DNA of 64,000 nucleotides, taken from NCBI GenBank assembly GCA_963556305.1, contig OY745772.1, positions 186,001 to 250,000 on the forward strand, written 5' to 3'. The notes beneath the pieces were generated by a model. That model did no database searches. It was not told the DNA's origin and saw only the letters and a program-made list of their open reading frames with translations. Of this stretch, positions 43,960 to 55,001 are shown one piece after another; positions within the stretch are counted from its first letter, which is position 1; the number at the start of each line of letters is the position of its first letter. The translations under genes and the position numbers were made by a program. This stretch comes from Platismatia glauca. Its lineage: Eukaryota > Ascomycota > Lecanoromycetes > Lecanorales > Parmeliaceae.

Positions 43960-45965
43960 ATGAAGTACCGTCCTATCTTCGAGCAGCTGCATCACCAGCG
44001 CTCCCCAAGTAACGCGTCAGACGCGGTTCCTCAATGGCTTAACACTTCATATGGCAGTCCTTCACATTTGGAACCCTCGCAACCTTTTACCGCATCATCT
44101 CCCTCATCTCCTCCTGCTACCCCTCCACACCTTCGCAAGCCACGGAAGCAAATACATCGATGGCCCTTACAGCCCCTGGACGACAATCAACACCCTTCGC
44201 CTCAACCCTCTCGGAAGCGCAAAATGGCGGATCGTAGTGGTGACACAACAGAGCAGTCGGGAAGGCATCGGCGAGAAAAGGATACATTAAAGCCGCCTGT
44301 CTGGTACAAGGAAGAACAGCAAGGGCTACAAGACCAGCGTGCTCGCGAACAAGAGCTGCGATCACCACAAAAGAAGTCGAAGAGTGAAGGGGTAGCTGTC
44401 GCGTCTGGTCGTGGTCTTGGAAGGGGAATCGCACAGTCCGCATCCAAGCCAAATGTCCCAGTCCCTACTACACCAGTCGCTTCTACACCAGTCGCAGGGA
44501 AAGGCCAAGGCTCCAAATCTCTAGGAAGGCGTCAGCAATCACCAAGCAAAAGTTCCCACGCATCAGACCGCATGGGATGGATAAAGTCTTGAGTGGTGCA
44601 TAGTAGGATCGAGAGGCCCAGATGAAAGTGTGGTCTAGGTAGGTAGTCAAAGCCTTCTTAAATAAGCCTAGTCTCTTGAACTGTTAGGGACTAGGTGCGC
44701 TGGCGGCGAGCTGGCGCACGTAGACTATAAAGGACGTATTATCACTATGGGGTTCAGTATAGTTTGGTATAGGCTTACTTATAGTAGAACTAATATCTAA
44801 GGAACCCAAACCACGGGGCATGCTGGGTCGAAATATACCCGCCAAGGCCCCCTGAGCCTGAACCCCGCAGTGGCTCTACTGGTGCGGTAATAGCGCATGG
44901 CATTATTACCCGACACGAGTACGAGCCCTGAGGCTTACTGTGGCGGGGCGGTGGCGCATGCCAGGCTAGCCCTGACATGAACTTGTCAGTCAAGAGGTTG
45001 TCCAGTACGCGGAGGTTAACGGTAAAAGATACCCACGTCCCGTCAGAAAATTTCCGACCTCGCTCCGTCGGAAACAGTCGGACTCAAGCTTGACTGGCTC
45101 TAGCGACCAAACGAAGAGGGAGAGCAAAAGTGCTGCATACCGAGATACACGTTACACCACGTTGCTCGCGGCCAAAGGGAGTTTTACGGACAAATTAGAC
45201 CTGGGTATTACGGATATAAGTAAGAGTCTTTGCCGGCGCCTCTTGGAATCGGTATAGGACGTCCCCAAGGATTTATTGTTTCGCGATGATCTGTTTGAAA
45301 AAACTTGCCGAAAGATCTAAGATAGAAACGAAGCGAGGGTTATTTAAGATATCTCTCGATTGATTGTCCCTTCTATAGAAACACTCGCCACCTATGGGGC
45401 TACAGATCTCGACCATCTGATTGAGGGCGTCAACGAAGGCTGGATAGGCAGTATACTAGTGTAGGGTCCACGGCCGTAACCGGATTACTCTGTTGGATTT
45501 AGGCGATCCGCATTTATAGACGAGCAGCGTAACAAGCTCGATCCCCTTATTGATAGTATCTATGATACCTCCCTTTTCGTCGCAACCTACCGGATATACT
45601 TTCCGTTTCTTATATACGAGGTCAAGTGCGGCGCTGCGGCTCTCGATATAGCGGATCGATAGAATGCTCACAGTATAACTTGCGCGGTAAGAGGTACTGT
45701 CGAACTTTATAGAGATGTAAAGCGTAAAAAAGAGCTTTACCGGGAAATTCTTGCCTTTTCGATCTCGCACGATCACAGGTCGGTGAGAATCTATGGCCAT
45801 TACGCTATTATCGAGGAAGATAAGACTACCTTCTATCGTCACTCCATCTATGAGTTTAGCTTCACCGCCCTAGACGGCAAGGACAAATGGACGGCCTATA
45901 AATTCACGAAGAACGTCTACGACATATGGATGCCGATTCACTTGAAAGGAATCTGCTCGTCATGA
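43960..45965 (+). pseudogene. DUF7924-type protein with five in-frame TAA/TAG stops
   Basis: The first 210 codons (43960-44592) are an open, disordered, basic N-terminus (SRKRKMADRSGD, PPVWYKEEQQGL). After a degenerate part the conserved domain appears from about 45130: YRDTRYTTLLAAKGSF, GPRP[stop]PDYSVGF, YFPFLIYEVKCGAAALDIAD, KKELYREILAFSISHDHRSV and FSFTALDGKDKWTAYKFTK. The EVKCG block suggests a PD-(D/E)XK-like core. Stops lie in one frame at 45255, 45318, 45345, 45477 and 45660, each explicable as CAA/CAG to TAA/TAG. It ends truncated at HLKGICSS. Confidence 0.65.
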
Positions 45966-46477
45966 GCTGAAAACCAGAGAATTCGGTATACTACGGAGAA
46001 CGACAAGAAAACCAAGTCAGCAGACCATTGGAACGCTCAGATCGGATCGAAGCACCGAGCAGCTGTCACTAGATACTATGCACTACGCCTTATCTTTTTT
46101 CTATTTTTGGCAAGGCTCCACGGCACGCATTCTGGACGCCTTATTCATAACATTAATACTACGTTACAGCTTCTTCTACATCATCTATTGAAGGCTTAGT
46201 CTACAAGACAGCTAAGTCTAATAGTATACATTCTTACCAGAGCCGGCTACTCCGCGGCTTTTAGACACTCCATACTTAATTATAAGATACTATTGCCGTT
46301 CAGCTCTATTCAATACCCCCCCAGTGCAAGATCTAGTCTTAGACGAACCCAGGGAAGCATAAGGTGTCCCTCCTCTCTCAGTGCTAGAGCTTTTCAAGTT
46401 GTCAAAGTATCGAGATAAAAAAAACGTAGAACAGTTGCTTTAGTAGACACAATGAATCCGTGAGACCAGGCAAACAA
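45966..46477. other. No recognisable gene
   Basis: AT-leaning sequence between the DUF7924 pseudogene and the 3' end of the left captain, with no coding pattern. It would contain the captain's 3' untranslated region. Confidence 0.4.
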
Positions 46478-48845
46478 TCAGCCTAAAGGTCCATGAGGCA
46501 TACTAATTTTGTCAGACATGTAGACTCCGTGAACGGTCGCCGCATGATTCTTAAAATGCGTTACGCTATCAAGCGTGACTGCCGCACATTCGGGATGGGG
46601 GAAAGGACAGGGTTCGCGGGGCCGAAAAGGGTAACGGCGGTCGAAGTGCCGTTGCAACAAATATTTACTGCCAAGGTTGTGGAGTCGCTCCTCCAAAGGT
46701 AGGTTGGTGTCACCGAGGCAGTAAAGGCACTGGTAAGGTTTGCATCTTATAGGAAAGAGATGGGAGATCGAGGAATCCGACTTAGGCTCAGACTTGACGG
46801 CATTTAAGGGACGTTCCACGTTATCGAGGTCGCTTTCCCTCGCCTGAGTCCTCCGTATTCGGCGGGCTTTGCGGAACACTCCCTCCTGCCGGATACAGAG
46901 CGACACCATATCATCGACAATAGAGATACGCGAATCCACATCGCCCTCGGTACCACGAGTCGATGGCGGGTCGAAGAAGGCCTTGGCGATGCGTGATCGT
47001 TCCACAAACGCGTATCGAACGCGCCCTGACGTGCAAAGAATAGGACTGAGCAACTCCATATCTCCCTCGAGCTGCGCTCGCATGTCTTGCACGGGAGCGA
47101 TATTGTCGTATTCTTTTTGGATCTGCTTTATAAGTTCCCGCTCTCGCGCTTTGATCTTTCGATCTACGGCTCGTTTGGCCTCCTTGTACTGATCGTAGAT
47201 GGCTTGTCCCTCTGCACGGTAGATGAACGTGAACTGGTGTCGAATGCGCTGGAACAGTTCATCTCGACGGCCGCAAAGCTCCTGGATTTCTTCCTCCTGG
47301 CGGATACTTACACTCTGCGCCTCGGTCAGCTCTTTGGGTCGTCGAGGGTCGATCCGTCGGCTCATCCGGTTGGCCGCTTGGATCAACTCCGTCCAAGGCG
47401 CCGTACCCCCGTATGCGGCCTGGGTGTCGTATCGGATCATGCGGGACAGGTAGTTGCGCTGGAAGATAGCTGAGTTGGTGTGATCCATGACCAGATTGCG
47501 GACGGCCTCATTGGAATTGGGATCATCTGGTGAATGATCATGTTAGCCTAGGCTCCGTGGGACCAGAAACCTCCGGACTCACCATTAATGGCATTTCCCG
47601 TCGCTCGCCGGAGACAATAGGTCGTGAAGACCTGTACGAAGCCAGTCTCTTCTCCTAGCCGTTTGATCCACTCGTGATACTTGTCATAGGGGAGCGCAGT
47701 GTTGACCGCGATAGCACAGCCCCTGGAGGTTTGCACAGGCGCACGAAATAACGGTACGTCGAGTATGTCCTCTTTCCACGGGATTGGTTGACAGTTCAGT
47801 CCCTTTAAGACCCCAAGGGTCAGAACCGTCTTGGGGTTTGTATTCGGGAAAAGGTAGGCGTCGTCGTCGCAGGCGAGGGCGATGATATAGGATATGATAC
47901 AAAAGAGGGGATTGGTATCGATAAAGAATGTGTAGGTTTTCCTGTATGCCTGTTAGATTGATGGACTCAATTTCTTGGCAGTTACTTACGGTCTCTTGCG
48001 CTTCTTGCGAGACTTGGTTCGAGTGAGCTTCAACTGCAAGGTAAGCGCTACTTCTCCGGTGGTCTTATCGCGCTGGACGAACAAATCCAGATCGCAATAA
48101 GTGATTCCGAGAAGGGCTCCGGGGCGGGATCCAGTGAACGCCGCGACCAGCAAGATCGTTGCCAGCTGAACCCGTTGCCGTTCGTGAGGGAAGGTGTTGA
48201 TGTCCGTCACCCAATGGCAACGCAGCAGCTCCACAAAATCGACCGCATCCAAGAGAGGCTTGTCGGTTTCACTGTCGTCTAGCCTGTGTTCTTCCGCCAA
48301 TGGACTGTTGATAAACTGTTCCAACGTTACTCGTGTGTGTAGGAACATGAACGCGTGTATCTTGATTTACGTTGTAAATTTGCTTCAAGGTCAACAGACT
48401 GATTCGTCGACCCTTCCATTTGATGTAGAGTTGGCTCAGTTGATGCCAGTAGGTTTCAACCGAACTGATTTTCTTGATGGAGTAGTTATTACACATCCAA
48501 TGAAAGAAGTTCTTGATTCGACCCTCCATTGACCTTTTGAGTGTGTAATAGGGATCGATGTCGACGGTGTCGCAATACCTAGAGATCAAGGATTAATAAC
48601 GTGAGCAAAACGACTATAAAATCTATACTAGAGATGACTCACTCTCTCCATAAACCTTCGAGACGAACGATGTGTGAGTTGGTGACATTGGCGTAAAGAG
48701 TCGTTGATCGGTGGCATCTATCAACCTTCTCGTATCATGCATTGTAGTATTCTCGAGCTGAGAGCTGGCTTCTCGTGGAGGTAGAGGGGTAGCACGAGTT
48801 TGCATCTTGCCGTTGAGTATGCAGCAGTGCTTTGCGACGAGCCAT
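46478..48845 (-). CDS. DUF3435 tyrosine recombinase (Starship captain-type), left copy
   Basis: Captains are tyrosine recombinases that mobilise Starship giant transposons. Five exons (48643-48845, 48371-48578, 47990-48315, 47583-47941, 46478-47526) sum to 2145 nt, 714 codons. Core motifs: N-terminal VRLEGLWRE|YCDTVDIDP, box I Arg (R201) in GSRPGALL, YCLRRATGNAIN (R357/R358) and the Tyr box MDHTNSAIFQRNYLSR (probable nucleophile Y391). A basic helical middle and a C-terminal Cys/His region (CLYCLGD, CPFPHPECA, HFKNHAATVHG) follow. One TGA at 48735-48737 (codon 37, AREYYNA[stop]YEKVDR) lies in exon 1. It is either a CGA to TGA mutation or lies in an extra intron with a weak GTGCTA donor. The gene reads leftward, so the element's 5' edge should be just right of 48845. 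Confidence 0.8.
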
Positions 48846-49330
48846 GGCGGACGGCGGTGAGGAGGCTTGTCTGTGTATAAAACGAGTGGACGTGAGTCCT
48901 TGAGGATAGGGATGAATAGAGGGAAGTAAGTTGGGTAGAGAGGAAGGCAGAGAGGAAGACAGAAGGGAGGAGCAGGGCCATTTTTATGGTCACCTGAAAC
49001 GGCTGGCGGTCCCAGTGTCCTTACTCTCTCCCCCTCTTCTCCCTCTTTCCCTCCTCGCCTCTACATCTGTACTGCCCGACCAAGCATCGAGGATTCCGTG
49101 AGCGACCCATGGTGAAGTGATGAAGATGACCAAGGAGATGCAGGAACGTCTTGACTCGATACGATCGACTAGTGCGCAAACCTGCATGCAGCCGTTGAGA
49201 GATTGGGAGGGAGAGTGGGGAGAGAGCATCAGGCAGCGTGGGGTGGGCAGGGACCTTGGTGCAAAAGGTGCTTAAAACGGAGTCCAAGTATGCCGAAAAT
49301 GGCGACCTTTTTACCCGGATCCAGGTTAAG

Positions 49331-50195
49331 GTAATAATATATATATTAAAAAGCGTAACTATTTTCTTCTTCTTAATATCAATTGTTATAAAAATTATAT
49401 TATTATTATTATTATTATTATATTTTATTTAATTATATATATTGTCTTAACTTATATTCTTATTTTAATTAATTTAACTTTTAATATTTAAAGCTATAAA
49501 AATAATATAATAATAATTTATAATTTTAATTAACTTTGTTAAAGTCTTCTTTTTATCTTTTTTAATATTAAGTTTCTTAATAAAAGTAATAATATTTATT
49601 AACTCTTAAAAAGTTTTTTTAACTTTAATAATAATAATCAAAAATTATTTTTAATCTTTTTTTAATATTTCTATAATAGTAATTATATTATTACTCTTAA
49701 TAATCTTTATTAAATTTATTATAACGATATTATAGACTTTAATCTCTTCTCTTTTTACTTGCTTTTTATATTTATAAATTAATATAATTAAATACTCTTT
49801 TTATATATAATAGTTTTGAAGTTAATAATATAATAAAATAAACATAATTATAGAAGTGTAAGTATACTTATTTATAATTTAAGATTTTATATATATAATT
49901 AAAGATTAAATACGCTCTTAATTAAAAAGAATTAAAAATCTTCGAAGCTTCTTAATAAATAAATCTAACGCTCTCTTAATTAAGATTCTCTTATATAATA
50001 TAAATATTATATATCGTATAATCCTCATAAACTCGTTATATATTAAATCGTTTAATTAATTATAAATTAAATTTAAAGTAAAAATTATATATTATAATAT
50101 TACAAATTTTAATTATATTTCATAAGATAAAAAGAATTTATTATATTTATTTTAAATAATTAAAGTATTACTTTTTTTTAATAAATCGGTAGAGA
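49331..50195. repeat. Extremely AT-rich block
   Basis: About 865 bases almost devoid of G and C, rich in TAA, TTA and ATT tracts, with sharp edges against normal sequence on both sides. This is the expected look of heavily RIP-mutated repeat sequence in Pezizomycotina. No original element can be recognised. It begins about 480 bases upstream of the left captain's start codon. Confidence 0.8.
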
Positions 50196-52425
50196 ACAAC
50201 GAGATACTGTTCTCACATATTCGCACTGTGCTCGAGATCTTTATTCTCTACTCCATTGAGACTTCTGACATGAACTGGGTCTCGGACGAGCGTGCTTCTC
50301 ATCTCTCACAACAGATCGAAACTCTATCCTTTGTTGGCTTCCGAGAGTCTCGACTGCCGCTGGTCATCAATCAACCGTCTTCGATGAGGCACTGCTTGCG
50401 AGCATCGGTCCATCTGAAGCTGCTTTCTCGCGTCGAGCAGTGCCGGGGAGAGATTATTGAAGCTCTTGTGAGTTTGTCGGAGACAATGTGTTTGGAGGGT
50501 CCGTTGTCGATGTATAATCCAAAGGATCCTCGCCACCAGCACAACAGCGCCATTTTTAGAAGGAGGTTACGACGCACGGGCTTTCACTGGATCTCAATGG
50601 CATACTGTTTGGCCGTGGAGCAAGAAGGCGCGTGTGATACTGACTAGACGTCAGACTGATCGGGGGAGATTCAGAGGAGTAACCGAAATGATCAAATGGA
50701 TGGGGAGCGCACCTTGTTGTACTGCCATTGCTATTGGTTTTTCAAGCATCAATAAATGATCAAGGACGGCTTGGAAGTGGATATAGACGCGAATATGCTT
50801 GTTGTGCAATGTCTTGACGCTGTAGCATCTCCAAACACGTTCTTGCCAAGCTCATATTCTATGCTCTGCTGAACTATTGCTCTTATACCACCGCTCAGGA
50901 CAGTCTATGTACGGACCACTTGCTTGCTCGCTTGTGTGGTTTCAAGGTATACACTTTGTTCTCGGCAGCAACGCAACAGCTAGTAGGCGCCAATCGAGCG
51001 TCGTGCTTCGACCAAGGATTGCAGCAGGGGAGGGTAAGAAGTTCTGCTTGATCGAGGCGCAGGATTTGGGCGTCAGGCTATTTGGGTATAACATTTCATG
51101 ATTTCTTCGCTGCGTGGCTGCTTCTAATAAGTTCTGACTTCTGACCGCATGTATGTGCACGGATAAATGTAGGGCCGAAAAATGCCTCCGTATTTCACAG
51201 CTAGGTACACTCTTGTAGAGTAACGCAGTCAGAAGCGTCGACATTCTTGCCGTAATCTGTGCTCTTCTCAATCACTGACACGATTTAGCTGATGTTTTGC
51301 AAAGTGAAGGATACCCCTGGCCCCAGTCCTGCTCCCTCGCGTGCTTCAACGCGCCGCGCCTTTATCGACCTACAATCCCATCGGCCGCCTCGGCCTGGCT
51401 TCGATGAAGAGAAGACTACGCTTGAAGATTGCTGGGCAGTAGATGCGAATCTCGATAATGACTCCACAAAAAGGGACTCGCACTTGCTGTCAAATGCCGA
51501 TGGATTTTCAAACGGTGCTCCTATCACACGGGCACTCACCGCAGGAACACCTGGCATACTCAAGAGTATTACGGGTCACCCTCTTGAAGTCATGGTCGCA
51601 TAAAGCGAATGAGCTTCAACCCTCTTCGCTAATATTCGTCAGGTCTTATCGCTGGAGCGAAAGGAAGGATGACCCGAAGACGAAGAGCAGGGCAGCATAC
51701 CATCTTCGACCAAGAGACACTGTATCCCCTCGATGATTCATACCTAGACACGAAGAACGAGACCTTTCGCGAAGCTTTAGGATTCGCGAAAGATGGTCGT
51801 GAGGGCGATTCGGCTTTCGTATTGTATCTCTTGAGTAGCGATTAGGTATGACCTTATTTCAACGTCTAGATTCTAGGCTGATGTTGCGCTTCAGATGATT
51901 CAACTCCCCATCAACCAGAGCAATGCCAATGTCAGTCCAGGCAAGCATAATCCACGCAACGTCCTCTTCTGCCTGGAACAAATACGACCTTAATGGAAGA
52001 TAACAGATGGGTCAAGGCTGGATGGGCGTAAGAGGAGGGAGGGGAGAAGTGCGGTGATACTGTCATTCATCATTCAAGGTGCAGGACACTTGGAGCGGGT
52101 GGTGATCGGTTGGCATTGAAGTTCATTTGTTGTTTGATGTGGTGTTTATGGATATCGACGGGGTGTTTGTCTTTCCTTACTCGATATAGTACATCAAGCC
52201 TCAATCTCATACGACGTAATGCTGACGCTACCACCCTGTATCAAAAGACTTATCATCACCGTCACTATCGCTTCTCCCCTTGCCCGCCTCATCTGTCCTA
52301 CTGACTTTCACTCAAGCGCGCGATGCTAGGGGCTCAAATGACTTCGTTGGTTTTATACATGACGTGGGATTCGAGCGGAGGACAAGCTGGGTTCGTAGGC
52401 GTCCGCGGACTCATGGTGTGATGTC
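50196..52425. other. No confident gene
   Basis: Short frames at 50228-50647 and 51292-51603 on the + strand have no recognisable motif, splice signals or repeats and are left uncalled. Base composition is normal again to the right of the AT-rich block. Confidence 0.4.
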
Positions 52426-53009
52426 TTATGTGGTATCCTCGAAGATCGATTCGTCGGACTCCGATTCCAGCTCGTCCTTGAGATCCCTGGGCAAGAAATC
52501 ACGCCGTTGATCAATTAGAGGATACAGAGCACTTAATCCGGAGATGACTTCTATCTGCGTCGAGTCTTGCTGATTCTCTTGTTGATCTCCTCTCAACACA
52601 CCATTCAAGCGCGTGAAGAGCCACTAGAAAAGTTAAGGCAAGTATAGTGTAAGAATGACATTGACTCGACTCACGTAGAGGTGGGCGCATGCAGATTGTG
52701 TACTCTGATAATCTATACAGTTACACGTGACTCGATTCTGCGGTAGTCGTTGTACATCGGGATCATAAACCCGTACAGCGACTGGGATATGTAGCTGAAA
52801 TGCGAACCCGCCTCTATACCCTCGGCAGCGCGTCCAGCAGAAACGGGGGACAAGTGTTGAATATCATAACGAACTCCAGCATACCCAAGCATAGGTAGTG
52901 TAAGTGATGAGGGAGTAAGGTTAGGACGATGATCATGGCCTCGAAAGGTTTCTCGTGGCCTTTGTTGTGATACGTAGGTTTGGGGAGGAGTTACCGGCAC
53001 TGCGTCCAT
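52426..53009 (-). CDS. Hypothetical protein, probably spliced
   Basis: A 5' frame (52713-53009) starts MDAVPVTPPQTYVSQQRPRE and includes GSHFSYISQSLYGFMIPMYN. A 3' exon follows a GTGAGT...TTCTAG intron (about 52627-52675) and reads WLFTRLNGVLRGDQQENQQ, then SALYPLIDQRRDFLPRD and an acidic end. The junction near 52690-52716 could not be resolved. No family recognised. Confidence 0.35.
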
Positions 53010-55001
53010 ATTTAAGCTGGGGGGATCCTGAGCAGAAAACTATGAAGGACGAGAGTTAGTCGACCTAAATTGAAAGTGTAGGAGGACTGCGAACCTTTTA
53101 TAACTCAACGAAGTCCAGCCAGGCTTAGCCACTCAACGGGATGAGGGATGAATGCACTCCTTCTGTACGAAGCAGATCAAGTGAGGATCGAGCTGCGAAG
53201 GCTTCTCTCCTATGTAATAGGATAGCCAAGTGCCACCCAATCCTTAGCTCCCATGATGATGTTCTTGTTAGTCGTCGGAGGTATGAGTGAATGAGTCGTA
53301 GGTACCGGTAGTATTGTTTAGGTCCGCGTAGGTGCTCTCTCTTTGAGGCTGAAGGTCACAAGCTGAGGCAAAGGTGGAAAGGCTTAAAGGCCGATATGCA
53401 TCTAGTGACACAGATGGAGGCGCATGGAATTGTGATTTTTGGGCTCGGGTGCGGTGTAAGGTAGGTCGTCAATTTTTTGAAAGACAAATGCATACCTAGC
53501 AGAACTGGGCTGTGATTTCGAAAGAACCTAGCAACACTAGCGGGGGTTTTTTTGAGTCATGAGAGCCAATCGTTGGTGTCAAGGCCCACTGTCTTCAGAC
53601 GCTTCCGTTATCGAGCCCTACAAGGCTTAGAATTTACCGAAATTTGGTGGGGGCTGCACCAAAATATGGCGGGATCTACATAATGAAGACCGAAGAGCCT
53701 TGCCTCTTGTGTGGGGGTTAGCTCGTCTGCGCCTAGTATGTAAGTAAGGATAGGGTTCAGCTCGAGACATTTCTGGCTTGAAGCGGCTCCCAGAATCATG
53801 GCTGGAAGTTCCCTGGTTGTGAATTTGCGACCCACGCAGCATGGAGTGGATAAGAATTACTTTCAATTGTCGGGCAGGATCAAGGCGTTACGCGCCTGAT
53901 CATAGACCAACAATATGAAAGTCACTATCCTTGCCAACGCTCCGCGCACTGCGGCTCGAAAAGAACGTCTATTGTCCTTCGTCGAGCGACTCGAAATGGA
54001 AAGATGACGACCTCATCCGCTGCGAAATGTATTGGAACCCTGTTGTAGATTGCTGCATGAGAACAGTCAAAGCCACAACCACGAACGTAGCTCCAGACTA
54101 CGAGCACGCTCTCTTCTCGGTGATGTCCTCAACGTTCTTGATACTGAGCTTTTCCTACTGTGTACCGTGGCAACCACGGTAACAAAGCCGTCTCCAACCG
54201 CTCCTCGCCATATTCGACTCCACGTGTTCTCAAGCGAAGGTCGAAGATTCGCCAGCTTCTTCTCGTGGATCCAGGCAGGTGCAAATATGAAACCTTCTCA
54301 ACGTAGCTGACTCAAGGCAGTTCTACTGTTCTCCAACCTCTCCTCAACTCGAACCGATAACAAGCTTATCAGTGGCGTGCTACCACGCTATCGTTGCTCA
54401 GGAGGATGATCAGAATATATAGGCCAAACTATACGAAGCCCTTGCACGATACAGGTTATCACCGCAATCGACCACTCATCCCCCGTCCCGCCCATCATTT
54501 ATATCCTCATTCCAACAGATGCCTCGATGTAGAGTCACATCAATGGAGCATTGAAGGAAGAACTTCTACCCAGCCTTCGACTCAACATCCCCGACTTCGC
54601 TCACGTTGTTCAAAGGATATTGAGCTGGTTGAGAAAGCCGCGCGGTTGGAAGGAAAACGGCAGGCAGAAAGACGGCAGGAGCGTTATTACTGTTGGAGCT
54701 GGTTGAGGATTATTCCGGGGATACGGTACCAGAGTCAGGCAATACCACGTGAAATCAAATAAGATCAAGCCTTGATGTATGTGTCGGGGAAGAGAAGGGA
54801 TTAAAATTCATCGGCCTAGGGAGAATCTCATACTGGAACAAACGTTGAATGCCACAAGAAGCAACCCAACCAACTCTCCGCCATCGACACTGGGAGGATG
54901 TCGAACCAAGACATACGCCGAACGTCAAGTAAGCAACTCAGCCAGCCCTCCATCATCGACACGTACGTTTCAATGTCCTGCATTGAAGTGATACCTACAT
55001 C
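53010..55001. other. Decayed or non-coding sequence, possible SDR trace
   Basis: Frames near 53931-54310 contain RHIRLHVFSSEGRRFASF, which recalls the Ser-containing strand of a short-chain dehydrogenase (VSSE..RFASF), but frames break repeatedly. Other frames to 54991 show no motif. Confidence 0.3.

Noticed and set aside
44051..44516. Alternative frames on both strands over the DUF7924 N-terminus
   Set aside because: Low-complexity shadow frames; the frame from 43960 has the basic, disordered composition usual for this N-terminus and the same orientation as the downstream domain.
49300..49330. TTAC-type Starship target motif at the AT-rich border (GTAA on + strand)
   Set aside because: TTAC-like words occur here but do not match a fuller target pattern and no second copy of a duplication was found, so it is not called as an element end.
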